Origin: Hyperoodon ampullatus
Lineage: Eukaryota; Chordata; Mammalia; Artiodactyla; Ziphiidae
NCBI GenBank assembly: GCA_949752795.1
Contig: OX457056.1
Location: 205,035,654-205,099,653 of the forward strand
DNA: 64,000 bases
Reading direction: 5' to 3'
How positions within the stretch are numbered: the first letter of the stretch is position 1; each line of letters starts with the position of its first letter. The notes below the pieces were generated by a model. The model ran no database searches, was not told the DNA's origin, and saw nothing but the letters and a program-made list of their open reading frames with translations. Shown one piece after another: positions 44,541-56,569 of this stretch. The position numbers and the translations under genes are program-made.

Positions 44541-45520
44541 TTAATTAATTAAACTGAAATATATTGACATACAATATTCTGTTAGTTTCAGGTATACTAC
44601 ATAATGATTTAATGAGTTGGGGTTTGCATATGTTATGACATGATCACCATGATAAGTTTAGAAACCACCTGTTCCCATGCAGTTATTATATTATTATTGA
44701 CCATATTCCTTATGCTGTATATTACATCCCTGTGACTTATTTATTATATAACCAGAGGTTTGTACCTCTTAATCCCCTTCAATTATTTTGCCCACCTCCC
44801 ACCCCGTCATCCCCTCCCTTTGGCAACTAATTCGTTTGTTGTCTGTATCTATGTGTCTGTTTTCATTTTGTTTGTTTCTTTGTTTTGTTTTTTAGATTTT
44901 ACATATAAGTGGAGAACGTGCAGTGTTTGTCTTTCTCTGACTTATTTCACTTAGCATAATACCTTCTAGATCCATCCATGTTGTTGCAAATGGCAATATT
45001 TCATTTTTTAATGGCTGAGAAATATTCTGTTGTATATATGTATGTATATGTACCACATCTTCATTATCCATTCATCTATTAGTGGACACTTAGGTTGCTT
45101 ACATAGCTTGGCTATTGTACATAATACTGTAATGGACATCAGAGTGCATATATCTTTTAAATTGGTGGTTTTGTTTTCTTTGGGTAAATACTCAGAGGTG
45201 GAATAGCTAGATCATATGGCAGTTCTATTTTTAACATTTTAAGAAACCTCCATACTGTTTTCCATAGTGGCTGCATGAATTTACAGTCCCACCAACAGTG
45301 TGTGAAGGTTTCCTTTTCTCCACATCCTTGCCAACATGTTTTGTTTGTTGTCTTTTTGATAATAGGCATTCTGAAAAGTGAGGTGGTATCTCGTGATTTT
45401 GATTTGCAATCCCCTAATGTTTAGTGATGTTGAACATCTTTTCATGTGTCTGTTGGCCATTTGTATGTCTTCTTTGGAGCAGTGCATATTCAGATCCTCT
45501 GCCCACTTTTAAATCAGGTT

Positions 45521-45737
45521 GCTTTTTGTTTGTTTGTTTGTTTTTGCGGTTCGCGGGCTTCTCACTGTTGTGGCCTCTCCCGTTGCGGAGCACAGGCTCC
45601 GGACGCGCAGGCTCAGTGGCCATGGCTCACGGGCCCAGCCACTCCGCGGCATGTGGGATCCTCCCAGACTGGGGCACGAACCCGTGTCCCCTGCATCGGC
45701 AGGCGGACTCTCAACCACTGCGCCACCAGGGAAGCCC
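45521..45737 (-). mobile_element. CHR-type SINE inserted in L1
   Basis: Antisense copy with TTTG-type tail. The L1 text AAATCAGGTTG...CAGGTTGTTTGTTT is duplicated around it (about 45514-45520 and 45738-45744). Confidence 0.95.
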
Positions 45738-46087
45738 CAGGTTGTTTGTTTTATTGATGTTGAATTGTAGGAGTTCTTTGTATATTGTGGATATTAACCC
45801 CTCATCGGATATATCATTTGCAAATATCTTCTCCCATTCAGTAGGCTGCCTTTTCATTTTGTTGATAGTTTCTTTGCTTTCCAACAACTTTTTAGTTTGA
45901 TGTACTCCCATCTGTTATAGTTATTTTTAAAAATGTTAACCCTTCTAATAGGTGTATAGTGATATTTCATTGTGATTTTAATTTTCATTCTCTTAGTGAC
46001 GAAGGATGTTTTGAGCATCTTTTCATATGCTTATTTGCTATCTAGATTATTTATTTGTTGATGTCTCTGAGAAAATATTTTGCCTAC

Positions 46088-46186
46088 TTAAAAATTGGGT
46101 TGTTTTTTTCCTATTATTGAGGGTTAAGAGTCCTTCTTAAAAACTGGGTTGTTTTTGTCTTATTATTGAGGGTTAAGAGTCCTTCT
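46088..46186. repeat. 49-bp tandem duplication within L1
   Basis: Two consecutive copies of a unit containing CTATTATTGAGGGTTAAGAG, with a few mismatches between them. Confidence 0.85.
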
Positions 46187-47095
46187 GTACTCTGGATAAA
46201 AGTCCTTTATCAGATATATGTTTTGCAGATATTTTTCTTCCATACCATAGCTTGTCTTCTAATCCTCCTTACAGTGTCTTTCAATGAAGAGACTCTTGTA
46301 ATTTTGATGAAGAGTAGTTTTTCAGTTATTTACTTTTGGATCATGCTTTTGGTGTCATGCCTAGGAAATCTTTTCCTGTCAAGTTTATAAAGATTTTCTC
46401 CTCTGCTCTTTTCTAGATGTTTTATAGTTTTAAGTTTTCTATTTAGGCCTTAGTATCTATTCTGAGTTAATTTGCATATGGTGTGAGGTATGAGTCAAAG
46501 TTTATTATTATTGCATGTGGATGCCAAATTAGTCCAATGCCACTTATTGAAAAGACCGTTTCTCCATTGAACTGCCTTTGCACTTTTGTCAAGAATCAGT
46601 TGTCCATATAGATACAGGTATATTTCTGGACTCTATTCCATTTCAACCATTTATTTGTCTATCTTGACACCAGTGCCACATTATCTTGATTATTGTAGCT
46701 TTATAATGTCTTGGGAGTAGGTCTCTTGAGGTTGTTCTTACTTATCAAAGTTGTCTTGGTCATTCTAGGTACTTTGTATTTCCATATGAATTTGAAAGTC
46801 AACTTGTCAATTTCTACCCTCCAAAAAAGGGTTCTGGAATTTTTATTAAGATTACATAAAGTTTATAGATCAATTTGAGGAGACTTGGCATTTTAGAAAT
46901 ATTGAGTCTTCTGATTCATGAACCCATTATTTCTATTTATTTGGATTTTCTTTAACTCAGCAATGTTTTATATAAATATTTTATAGATCTTGAACCTCTT
47001 TTGCCAGATTTATCCCTAAGCATTTCATAAATATGATTTTTAAATGGTATTTTAAAAATTCAATTTTTGATTCTTTGTTGGTAGTTTATAGTACT

Positions 47096-47255
47096 GGTGG
47101 AAAGAAAAATCAGTAAGGATGTAGAATTGAACAACACAGTCAACTAACTTGATCTAACTGATATTGGTAGAACACTTCACCCAATGAACCAGAATACACA
47201 TTCTTCTCAAATGCATATAGACGGCTTACCAGGATTGACCATACTCTGCTTCTGT
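47096..47255 (+). repeat. Inverted 5' segment of the L1M copy
   Basis: Sense L1 ORF2 text: 'AGAATTGAACAACACAGTCA', 'CAGAATACACATTCTTCTC', 'CCAGGATTGACCATACTCTG'. It abuts the antisense L1 directly, as produced by twin priming. Confidence 0.7.
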
Positions 47256-48355
47256 GTGACTGAGTACACTTATCGTAACTTTTCACCTGTAAAATGGAAC
47301 TATTTTAACTAGTTTCAGAAGAGTATGAAAATTACCTAGTGTAAGAGAAGATGTTTTGAAGCTATTAGAGGGACTTTGAGAGACAAGAATTAATAATAGA
47401 AAAAAATTCTTACTACTAAAATATCACTTTAAAATGTCAAGTAAGTACAAACTTCTGCCCTCACATCCCACTAGAGAGGTAGAAGTACTTCAGGATTTTA
47501 GTGAAGGAAGATCCAGCCAGGGTGTGTGGAAGATGAAAAACATGGCTTTTTTGGGTGGATGGTTCCTGAAAAAAAATGTCAGATTAGCACACAGAGAAGA
47601 TACTATAGGCAATGCAAAAAGCCTAAGTAAACTTGTGAAGGTGGAGAAAGGGGAGGTATAGTTAAGTTTAGCAAGGGGTTTAGTTTGGCTGAAGCACAGG
47701 GTGCATGATGGAAAGTAGCCAAGAAGTTAGCCTGAGGTCAGCCAATGGGGGACCTTTGGGTGTTAGTCTACATAATTTGTGCTTTTTTATGCAAAGATTG
47801 GAAATTATTTCTTTTCTTGTTAGCATAGTTCGTCTGGAGGTTGGGAACTGTCTGTGTTAAAATAACAAAGGCTATTTGAGTAAGTTATTTCTTTACCATA
47901 AACTATTCAAAACCTAAAGATGATCTTTAGCTTTGCCTTTCATCAACTTCATGTGGACTTCCAATTTGTTTCAGAATTTAGGATGTGAACTTTTCTCTCC
48001 AATTCTGTTTCTCTTGGTCTGAGACTTGGGCTTTCCATCCATGATCTTATCCCAGTTAAGAAATCCAGTCTTGATCAGGCAGTGACCTGTCTTTACAGTC
48101 ATAGGGAACAGCCCTTTGTGGATGCTTCCAATCTCTGGGAGAAGGAGAAAGCACATTGGGGATTGAGGATAGGAGAGATGTGTATGTATGCTTATTGTTT
48201 TCTGGGGAGTGTCCCTTAGGGACTATCTCTACAGTAATTAAAATCTAGGACACACAGTGCAGCATGTGATAATCTTTTCTTCAGTGTCTGTTTCACATAT
48301 ATGCCTTGGCTCTGTAGCAAGACCCCAGTTTCCTCATGCTGGAGCTTACTTTTCC
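47256..48355. other. Stretch with no recognised gene or repeat
   Basis: Intronic sequence. A 75-codon plus frame at 47434-47661 shows no domain. Confidence 0.35.
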
Positions 48356-48359
48356 ATTC

Positions 48360-48660
48360 TATACACCTTTACTGAGGACTTGAAAGGTTTAAATAGTTGC
48401 GTACAGTGCTTGTGTGGGTATAGTGACGAATCAGACTCAGACCTTCCCTGAGGTAGCTCAGTCTGATGAGAGAGAAAAAGTAATGAACTCTTGTTAATCA
48501 CATATGTGGACATTGGAACCTTAGAAACTAATGACTTTCTGAGACCACCAGTGAGGAAAGGTCTTTGGAGACTACAGAATTTGGAGGAGAGAGTTAGCTG
48601 GACTTTGAAGGATGAGGAAGGTTCGACCAAGGAAAGAAACCCACTGGGGTACTTGTTAGT
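48360..48660 (-). repeat. L2 LINE fragment
   Basis: Antisense L2 order: 'CTTTACTGAGGACTTGAAAG', 'CCTGAGGTAGCTCAGTCTGA', 'CTGGACTTTGAAGGATGAGG'. Confidence 0.55.
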
Positions 48661-48726
48661 TGCTTGTTACATACTTGGTGACAGTGGGTTATGGAGAAAG
48701 TCTCAGTTAAGGAAACACTTTAGAGC

Positions 48727-48962
48727 AGGAGACCCCAGTCCCCACCATAGAACAGTACTGGTCCATGGCCTGTTAGAAACCAGGCCGCACAGCAGGAGGT
48801 GAGCAGCAGGCAAGTGAGTGAAGCTTCATCTGCTGCTCCCCATCGCTCATATTACCACCTGAACCATCATATAACCACCAACCCCCCACCCCTGTCCATG
48901 GAAAAATTGTCTTCCATGAAACCAGTCCCTGGTGCCAAAAAGGTTGGGGACTGCTGCTTTAG
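48727..48962 (-). mobile_element. hAT-type MITE, reverse copy
   Basis: Starts AGCAGGAGACCCCAGTCCCC and ends AAAAAGGTTGGGGACTGCTG. Same family as 37110-37333 in opposite orientation, with 'GAAGCTTCATCTGCTGCTCC' inside. Confidence 0.85.
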
Positions 48963-49009
48963 AGGACAATTCATAGTTAATTAATATGCAGCAGAAAGTT
49001 GACCCTCTT

Positions 49010-49230
49010 GAGGGACATAGTATTAGGCTCTGGAGAGAATTGGACTTGGACTCAAAAGGCCTGGATTTATAATTCCATGCTTCCCTTTTTCCCAGATGTG
49101 TGACCTGGAGTGGATGGCTTAACACCTCTGAACTTGCTTCATTTTAGGTAGAGTGAGAATCATGACGGAAACTCACCGGTGTGTTATAAGAATTCTGTGG
49201 GTGAAGGATTCTTAGCTGTGCTAAGTCCCT
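49010..49230 (+). repeat. MIR SINE
   Basis: Sense MIR: 'GGACTTGGACTCAAAAGGCC', 'CAGATGTGTGACCTGGAG', 'AGAGTGAGAATCATGACGG'. Confidence 0.6.
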
Positions 49231-50079
49231 TTTCAGTGTGAGCTCTCTGCTTGGCATAAACCAGCTTTACCCCATCAGGCCTCACAGCTGAGCAGATGAC
49301 ACTGATCTTCATATTATTTGGCCTCTGACTGGATGAGCTAACTCAGATTTCCTTCTCCTTCTTGGCAGGTTTTTTTTTTTTTTTTTCTGTTTTCTTTTTT
49401 TGTGTGTTTTTAAAAATTTCTTCTTTTGCTACCATGAATTTTAACTTTTCTAGGACTTCAGGGGATATTTTCTCTTGGGTGAAGTTACCTCCCAAGATTC
49501 TTTGAGCCTTCAGTCTCCTTAATGTCTACTTGTCCAAACTCAAAATTAGAAAGGCCAGAGGTCTTAGGCCGACTGGGTAATAGTTGGCTAATAAGACCAT
49601 ATATCAGTGAGGACAGTTTCTCAGCAGAAAATCATCAGCCCTTGATTAACATGGAGTGAGGACAGCTGTGACTGGGCTATCTTTCCTCATTAACTCACAA
49701 GCAGGGATTCTCACTCCATTTGCAATGCATCAGGGCTCATGTTCTGCAATTACAGAGTTGAAGACAGCAGTGCTTAGATGATCCAGCTCTTTTTCATGGA
49801 AATATACACAGAAGAGAAAAGTGATGACAATGTGGGAACTATGACATTTTTAGCATTTCAGTTGTGCCAGTGTCACTTGGTGGTGTTCCTTTGGATTGCT
49901 TATGTGTGTGAGTACTCACCCTCTGTTATGAAAATGGAAAAAGGGAAAGAGGAAAAATACTTATTATCATTTATTTAATTAAATTCTTTTTGTTTTTATT
50001 AATACTTCCAGGTATGGAGTTCATTTTATATATTCTCATTGGTAAATATTTTTGTAGTGTGTTTGCTGCTGCCTTTTTT
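49231..50079. other. Stretch with no recognised gene or repeat
   Basis: Contains a T-rich run at 49370-49400 and AT-rich text. Nothing coding. Confidence 0.35.
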
Positions 50080-50398
50080 TATATAACATCTTTATTGGAG
50101 TATAATTGCTTTACAATGGTGTGTTAGTTTCTGCTGTGTAACAAAGTGAATCAGCTATATGTATACATATATCCCCATATCCCCTCCCTCTTGTGTCTCC
50201 CTCCCACCCTCCCTAGCCCACCCCTCTAGGTGGTCACAAAGCACCTAGCTGATCTTCCTGTGCTATGTGGCTGCTTTCCACTAGCTAGCTATTTTACATT
50301 TGGTAGTGTATATATGTCCATGCCACTCTCTCACTTCGTCCCAGCTTACCCTTCCCACTCCCCATGTCCTCAAGTCCATTCTCTATGTCTGCATCTTT
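50080..50398 (-). mobile_element. L1 3' end fragment
   Basis: Antisense 3'UTR: 'ACATCTTTATTGGAGTATAA', 'TGCTGTGTAACAAAGTGAAT', 'CACCCCTCTAGGTGGTCACA', truncated after 'CCATTCTCTATGTCTGC'. Confidence 0.88.
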
Positions 50399-51660
50399 AA
50401 CCTTCTGTCTTTACGTTTTATCTTCTTAGGCTATTCTTACAGAATCCATGAGCTGGATGGGTCTTTAGTCCAACTCCCAAATCCTTCGTATATTAGCCCT
50501 GACAGCAACCACACAGTTTCTGTCTACACACTTCCAGTTTCAGGCAGCTTATTTCCTCAAACAGCCAATTCTGGTTTTGGAGAATTCTAATTATTAGCTA
50601 AGGCCATGTCACAATAAAATGAAATCTATCCTCTTTAGTCTTCTATATATTGGAAATAGTTTCTCTTTTGGCACCACCTCATTCAGACATTCTTTTCTGA
50701 AGCCTACAAGTCCTCTTTCTCTCCGTATGAAAACCCTTCAAATAGGTGGCATAGCTTTAGTATTTGCCCTATTACTCTTGTCCCCTCCAGGGTGAACATC
50801 TCTTGCTCCAGGAGATAACTCCTGAAAACCCTGAACTACAGCCCTGTTATATATAGGGGAGGCAGGAGGGTTCATGTTCCAGTGGTCCAACTCTTGGCCT
50901 TTAAAGCACACACACAAAGTTTAGAAGGATGCTTTATGCTCCTAAGCTTTGGGTTCAAGTCATGGACCCAGCCCATTAGAGTCCACAAGTGGAGCTGGAG
51001 ATTCCTCAGTGGCTCCCTTTTCTATACTGCTAGCTCCTTCTCTCATACTCTTTAAAAATTTTTTTAACTACATGGCTACTCTGTTGTGGTAGGCAGATAG
51101 ATTGCCTTTCCCTTGAACTGCCTGCCTCTAGCTTGGCCCTTGGTTCTCCATTATTGCCCTGGATTCTTTTATTCCTTTTTTTTGCAATGGTGTATGAATC
51201 AATATGGTGGTAGCACAAAGGACTGTCTTCCTAAAGCTCAGTGCTGGTCATGGGCTCCTCTGCTAAGTGAATGAATGAATAAAATATAACAAAACCAAAA
51301 ATCAATGTTCCACACAGAGACAAGGGCAGAATTTTGGAACCATTATTTAAGGTATAGAAGAAAAGAGAGTGAGAAATAGGAACTGTTGAATAACCAATGT
51401 ATACTAAGCCTTATGTTGTTTTACTTATGCTAATTTTAATATTCTAGGTTCTTTCTGACTCATTTATCAATTTCATTTGTTTCAAATATCATAGTGGTGT
51501 GTGTATTTGTTGGGGGGTTATATATGTGTTTTAAGTATTAGCTCATCTTCACATGGAGTTCTCTGTTCTGCATTCTTATAGGGTTCCCTGTATGGTAAAA
51601 TGTCCCCTGTAGGTAGTTTTGCATTTGCTTCTGTTTGAGCCTTAGGAGTATCAGTGGATG
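50399..51660. other. Interval with unclassified old sequence
   Basis: 50430-50830 reads like a decayed ancient repeat ('CCAACTCCCAAATCCTTCG', 'CTCCAGGGTGAACATCTCTTG'), family not recognised. The rest is unassigned. Confidence 0.35.
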
Positions 51661-51664
51661 TGCC

Positions 51665-51668
<4 letters not shown>

Positions 51669-51701
<33 letters not shown>
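51669..51701. repeat. (TA)n microsatellite
   Basis: About 16 TA units followed by ACACATATATACAT. Confidence 0.95.
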
Positions 51702-51709
<8 letters not shown>

Positions 51710-52189
51710 TACATCATGCAGGTCATGTGAATTCAAACTCCATATCCATAGCAATAGCTAGCCTGGGATTTTGTTTTCTTTTGGTGGCTATTCCCACAGC
51801 ACCCTAATCCAAGACTCTGATCAGAAGGCAATTTGTTGTTGCTTGTGCAGACACCGGCTAACATATTTCAAGGCTCTGTGTCATGTCTGATAGCACTGCA
51901 AATTTTCTATATGGGCTTTTTCCAGCTATTTACCTTGTAGGGCATAAAACCTTCTCTTTTCCTTGGATAGATCTTAGAGTCCACCCCTCAGTTCCCAGAG
52001 CCTATACTTAGTTCACAAAACACCATGGATCATGATTGAGTCAGCCCCTGATTACCACTTTGGTTTTGAGTTTTCAGTTTGATTTTGACATGCTGGAATT
52101 TCCTTCCAAGGTGGGAAACTATTTAAGATTCTGAGGTTTATTTTATTTGTCATGTCAAAACATTTGTTAGGAGATGGAGTACCATCTAA

Positions 52190-52335
52190 TTGCAGCCTAT
52201 TTCTCCTATATAATCTTCAAACTAACCTTATGAGGTAGGTATCATTACCTTGATCTTATGAATAATGATATCAAGGTTCAGGATGGTTAGGTAAGTTTTC
52301 AGAGGTTGCACAGCCAGTAAGTGGAATTAGAGAGA
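52190..52335 (-). repeat. MIR SINE
   Basis: Antisense MIR: 'AAACTAACCTTATGAGGTAG', 'CAGAGGTTGCACAGCCAGTA'. Confidence 0.75.
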
Positions 52336-52869
52336 TAAACAGCCACCAGCCAAGGAGACAAAGGAGGAATGTTTCTGAAGCAGGAAGAAGACCATAAATG
52401 AGCAATACCATAGGAAGAAGAGAGGTTCAAGGTTTCAATGAGAATCAAATGCTGTTAGAGAGGTAAGGGCCGAGAAAACCATTAGGTTTGGCAATTTTCT
52501 GAAAAGAACAGATTGTGTCTGTGTGATTCTTCGAATTGTGCCTGGTGGGCAGGACTGTGTAGTCTTGTTCTCTTCCTTCAGCACCACTTGTGAAGAGCCA
52601 CTTAAGTGACTTTTTATGGTGATGGTGATTATCCAAAAACTTCCTTGAAATTGCACTTTGCATTTGAAAAGTTTATGCAAAAATATGGGATCAGTTCCAG
52701 CTTTATGCTCACCCTTTGAATACACTTTTTCTTTGAAAAGTTGCCTATAGAAACCCCCTCAGGGGAAAAACATTGAAAGGAAGGATGGGTTAGTGACAGG
52801 CCAATTAGAGGAGGCAGTTGCGGTAACTCCAGCCGTGCAGGGAGAAGCAGAACATTGTTTCCTGAACAA
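52336..52869. other. Stretch with no recognised repeat
   Basis: Possibly decayed L2 or MIR flanks. No coding signal. Confidence 0.3.
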
Positions 52870-53075
52870 GTACAACACATTGGGCATTGCACTAAGCTCT
52901 TCATACTCAGTGTCTCTTTCAACCCTTTGGAGAAGGGCCCTGTTGTTCCCATTTTAAAGATCAGGCAACTAAAGTTTTAGAGTATTGATATGGCCCAGCA
53001 TACTGGAGCTAGAAATGACAGAACTGGGATTCAAACAGAGGCTGGTCAGACTCCATGCCGAGGCATCTTAATTTT
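52870..53075 (-). repeat. MIR SINE
   Basis: Antisense MIR: 'GGGCATTGCACTAAGCTCTT', 'TTTTAAAGATCAGGCAACTA', 'GAACTGGGATTCAAACAGAG'. Confidence 0.8.
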
Positions 53076-53539
53076 TCAGGTCCCAGAGTGGGGTGTGTTT
53101 TAAGTGGTTTTTGAAACTTCCCTGGGCACATGGGGGGATGTGTCCGCCAGAATCAAAATAAGAGATCAGTGCATTCCAAATTCTCCTCCAGACACTCAAC
53201 TGTATGCCCAGGTGGGAACCAGTTGACAGGATTCAGGATCTTTATGGCCTCTGAGTTTGGCCCACTTGTCTTTCCTTAAGAGCAGACAAGAGCTGAAAGG
53301 CTGCAGGCTGAGGAAAGGATGTCTGCATCATGACAGAGGAGGGGAGACCAGGAGACCAGCCCTGCTTCACATGGAGCTGTTTTCTACCTAGGTGAGGTGG
53401 CAGTTCATTTATTTATTCATCCATTTTACAGATATTATGAGTTCATCTTAGCTGTATAACCCTAGTTAGAGGACAGGCTTGTGAAGACACTAATGTCAGA
53501 AAGATGAGAATAAGGGTTTGTATCCTAGAGGGTGACTGG

Positions 53540-53612
53540 AGTGCCTACCATACATAGGTCAGGTACTGAGCTAGGGTATAAAGACTCCAAAATGAATAAG
53601 GGAGTGAAGAGG
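53540..53612 (-). repeat. L2 LINE tail fragment
   Basis: Antisense L2 tail: 'GTGCCTACCATACATAGGTC' and 'GGTACTGAGCTAGGGTATAA'. Confidence 0.5.
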
Positions 53613-53818
53613 TGAGCTGTCCGATACAGTAGCCACTAGTCACGTGGGGCTATAAATTAAATTAATTACAAATAAATAAGATAAAAACCCCATTCCCCAG
53701 CTGCCCTAGCCACATTTCATGTGCTCAGTAGCTACATGCAGCTGGCATCATCATATTGGTTAGTATGCCTGTAACCCACTTCCACCATCATGGAACGTTC
53801 TACTGGACAGCATCAGTG
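53613..53818. mobile_element. hAT-type MITE remnant
   Basis: 'GCTGTCCGATACAGTAGCCA' at one end and 'CCACATTTCATGTGCTCAGT' plus 'TCTACTGGACAGCATCAGTG' at the other fit a MER-type hAT MITE with an internal deletion. Confidence 0.6.
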
Positions 53819-53824
53819 AAAGGG

Positions 53825-53990
53825 TATGTTGGCGCCAGAATCAGAAAGCCTGGGCTGGAACCTGGCTCTGTCCTTTAGCAGCTGTGAGTCTGTGTGTGCT
53901 CTTGAGCACGTTTAAAAAATCTCTCTCTGCCTTTCTTCCTTTATCTACAAAATATGGAATATAATTAACAAGAAAATAGGGAACATCTTA
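53825..53990 (+). repeat. MIR SINE
   Basis: Sense MIR: 'AGAATCAGAAAGCCTGGGCT', 'CTTTAGCAGCTGTGAGTCTG'. Confidence 0.7.
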
Positions 53991-53994
53991 CAGT

Positions 53995-54180
53995 GTGCTC
54001 AGTATGTTTTAAGCACCATGGTAACCGCTTTATTTGATTATTACTTAATCTTACAATCACCCTAGGAGATAAATGCTATTATCATCCCCATTTCATAGAT
54101 GTAGAAGCAGGGGCAGAGAAGTCCCGCAGCCCTTTCATGGAGCTGGATGTGAACCCAGGATCAGGAATCTTGCTCTCAGT
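53995..54180 (-). repeat. MIR SINE
   Basis: Antisense MIR: 'AAGCACCATGGTAACCGC', 'ATTATCATCCCCATTTCATA', 'GGATGTGAACCCAGGATCAG'. Confidence 0.75.
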
Positions 54181-54429
54181 CTTTATTATAATTCCTAACA
54201 AGGGCATCAATCTCATAGTGATGTTGTGGGATTTAGTCATTTACTCCACGAAGATCTTAGCATCTGCCTGGCATAGAGTGAAAGCTGACAAAATGTTAGT
54301 TATTATTATTCTGGCCTTCAAGGAAGTTAGAAAAAGTCGAATTTTTATTCTCTTTAAGAATCTGGGAGAGGTGGGTACCTTGTCTCCCTTGTGAGTGGAA
54401 AATAGCAAAATATAGCAGGAAAAGGACTT

Positions 54430-54595
54430 AGTGGAGAAAGGAGCTCTTACCCCTTGCTTTTCCCCACCATGGCCATATCACTCCCCTTCTCTGCTTTAGT
54501 TTCCTCACCTACAACATGTGGAGGTTGGACGAGAATGTCCTTGGACTGTTTCCTTCTCCAAATTCTCTGCTTCTGTGATAAATGGGCCCTAATTT
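54430..54595 (+). repeat. MIR/MIR3-like SINE
   Basis: Sense text 'TAGTTTCCTCACCTACAACA', 'AGGTTGGACGAGAATGTCC', 'CTCTGCTTCTGTGATAAAT'. Confidence 0.55.
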
Positions 54596-55659
54596 GCATT
54601 GCACGAGTGCAAGTCGTGTATAAATATTAGCTTATGCAACTGGTTAATCACTTAATGTCAGATAAATGTGCAGAGCGAGGTGTTAATATGTTTACAGAAA
54701 CTGTACAAACCACTTGTCATTAATTTTGCTTACCTGGCATCATAGCACAAGTGTGTGGAGACAGGAGCTCAGGGTGGGCGCCAGTCCCCCCTCACTGATT
54801 CTTCTGACCAGGCTTTGATTGATGCTGTGGGCTCCCTCCCGAGCACTTGGGAGCTGGGGTTTGGAAAATGTTTATGCAAACAGTGCAGCCCTCAGAACAG
54901 GGGGCGCACTAGGTGTTATCTCTGTCTTCAGACAGCCTGAGCTCCTCCTGGACACTTCATTTCTCATCCAGTCACAGAAAAGACGGGAATTACCACTTGT
55001 TTACACCTGGATGTCAAACCCTCTTCTTTCTTCTTTTTTTTTTCCATCTCTTTAAGTTTTACCACAGGAAATCCAGGATAATTTAAGGGCAGTTATGGGA
55101 AATTTCTCAGGTGTGATAAAGATTCTCTGGGTTTTTGTTCCATTGATTTTTATGAGACTGTGGATGGCTGTAAAATCAGAGCGGGCACAGTGCAGCGGGC
55201 TGCCTGACAGCCTGGGCTGTGCGGGAAGATGGGAGGGGCTGGGGCCAGAGCAGGATGGTGCCGAGAAAGGATTCAATTTGACCTTGTACCAGGCAGCATC
55301 CAGGCCTGGAGGAGAGGGTTGGCCTTAGCTAGAATTCCATGCGAACTGAGTGAAGGGACTCTTTTCAGAGGGGTGTGCAGGGTTGAGGGGAGCAGCACAG
55401 CATGACAAGCCCCTGAGAGCCAGCAGTATTAGGAAGCTGCAGTCGGAAGATGTTAAACCCCTGAGCCTGAAGGAGCAAGCACACCATGAATTCCCGGAGT
55501 AAAGCTGAAGTGGTCCAGGGGCAGCATCCAACAGCTGAAGTCACAGGAGAGGGAGCCCCTGCTGCACATGTGGAGCCAGTCAGGCAGGAAGGGAGTTGGA
55601 AAGACACATCCTCACCTCTCCATTTTCTCCCCTGCTTTTTAACCAGTTGGTTAATTAAT
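54596..55659. other. Repeat-poor interval with regulatory-like motifs
   Basis: No repeat recognised for about 1 kb. Contains GTTTATGCAAAC (54869-54880, octamer-like), a CTCF-like core just downstream, and a GC-rich patch at 55180-55330. Candidate intronic regulatory DNA; no exon evidence. Confidence 0.4.
54898..54911 (+). promoter_or_regulatory. CTCF-like core motif
   Basis: CAGGGGGCGCACTA matches the CTCF core (CAGRKGGCR) perfectly. The three bases upstream fit less well. Not inside a SINE. Confidence 0.35.
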
Positions 55660-55770
55660 ATTTATTAGGAATTACTTTCTATACAGGCCTGTGTTGGGTG
55701 TTATGAGAGATACAAAGAAATATGTGATATAATTTCTGTTCTCCAGAGTCTTGGTCATCTATCGGAGGTG

Positions 55771-55771
<1 letters not shown>
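55660..55771 (-). repeat. L2 LINE tail fragment
   Basis: Antisense L2: 'AATATTTATTAGGAATTACT', 'TTCTGTTCTCCAGAGTCTTG'. Confidence 0.5.

Positions 55772-55812
<41 letters not shown>
55772..55812. repeat. (AC)n microsatellite
   Basis: About 20 uninterrupted AC units. Confidence 0.97.
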
Positions 55813-55813
<1 letters not shown>

Positions 55814-55849
55814 AGTAATTAACAGTACTAAGCGATGCCAGTAGTATTA

Positions 55850-56115
55850 ATAGTTGTGTTCCAGACACTGTATCAAAATTTTACATTGGGAATCTCGTTT
55901 AATTTTTATAACACTGTTAGAAAAGTACCATTGTTATACCTACCCCTTACACCCCCCCGAAGAAAGAAAGAAACAGATATGAGGCAATGGAGGCCTAGAG
56001 AGTATCAGTAACTTTTCCGAGGTGAGCATCTGAATGGGAGTTTGTGAGGATGGGGGCAGTGAGTGAAGTAGCAGAAGCTGGATTCAAAACCACCTGCCTG
56101 ACTCTCAGTGCCATA
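55850..56115 (-). repeat. MIR SINE
   Basis: Antisense MIR: 'CCAGACACTGTATCAAAATT', 'ATGGAGGCCTAGAGAGTATC', 'GGATTCAAAACCACCTGCCT'. Confidence 0.7.
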
Positions 56116-56189
56116 ATTGCAGACCATGTTTGCTGAGCCCCCAGAATCAGGACATAAGATCCGTTCATGACATGAACAATTGTCAGGAT

Positions 56190-56470
56190 GATTGTTCACT
56201 GCTTGTCTATTTATAGAGGGCTTACTAGGTACCAGGCAGGGTTTTTAGTGCTGGATATAAAATGCTGAGCTACCCCAGGCACGGGCCTTGCACTCAAAGA
56301 GCTCAGGATGTAGAAGGACATAAATTTGAGATCAAGTTAGCAGGTGAAAATCCGGGCAAATGGAGATCTTCCAGGGAAGAAATCTCTTTGGGCTGGGATG
56401 ATTGGCTATGTCACTGGGAAGAAGAAACTTAAGGTTGGCCTAAAAGATGGGAAAAAGAAATGGTGCTGCT
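56190..56470 (-). repeat. L2 LINE fragment
   Basis: Antisense L2: 'GGGCTTACTAGGTACCAGGC', 'GCACTCAAAGAGCTCAGGAT', 'CTTCCAGGGAAGAAATCTC'. Confidence 0.6.
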
Positions 56471-56569
56471 GGAGAGGAATAGGGAGGAAAGAACAGAAAA
56501 ATCGCTGGCGAAGAATGATTCTGGTTACGCGGCTTGGTTTCTGTTTGGCAAGTTCTCACTCAGCTCAAG

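Larger units (their letters stand above)
44545..47095 (-). repeat. Long L1M fragment (ORF2 region), split by a SINE
   Basis: Antisense L1 from 3'UTR-like 'TTGACATACAATATTCTGTT' through 'TGGCTGAGAAATATTCTGTT', 'CCACCAACAGTGTGTGAAGG' and, after the SINE, 'GATATTAACCCCTCATCGGA', 'TCTTGATTATTGTAGCTTTA' and 'CCCTAAGCATTTCATAAATA'. Many stops. May combine more than one old copy. Confidence 0.8.
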
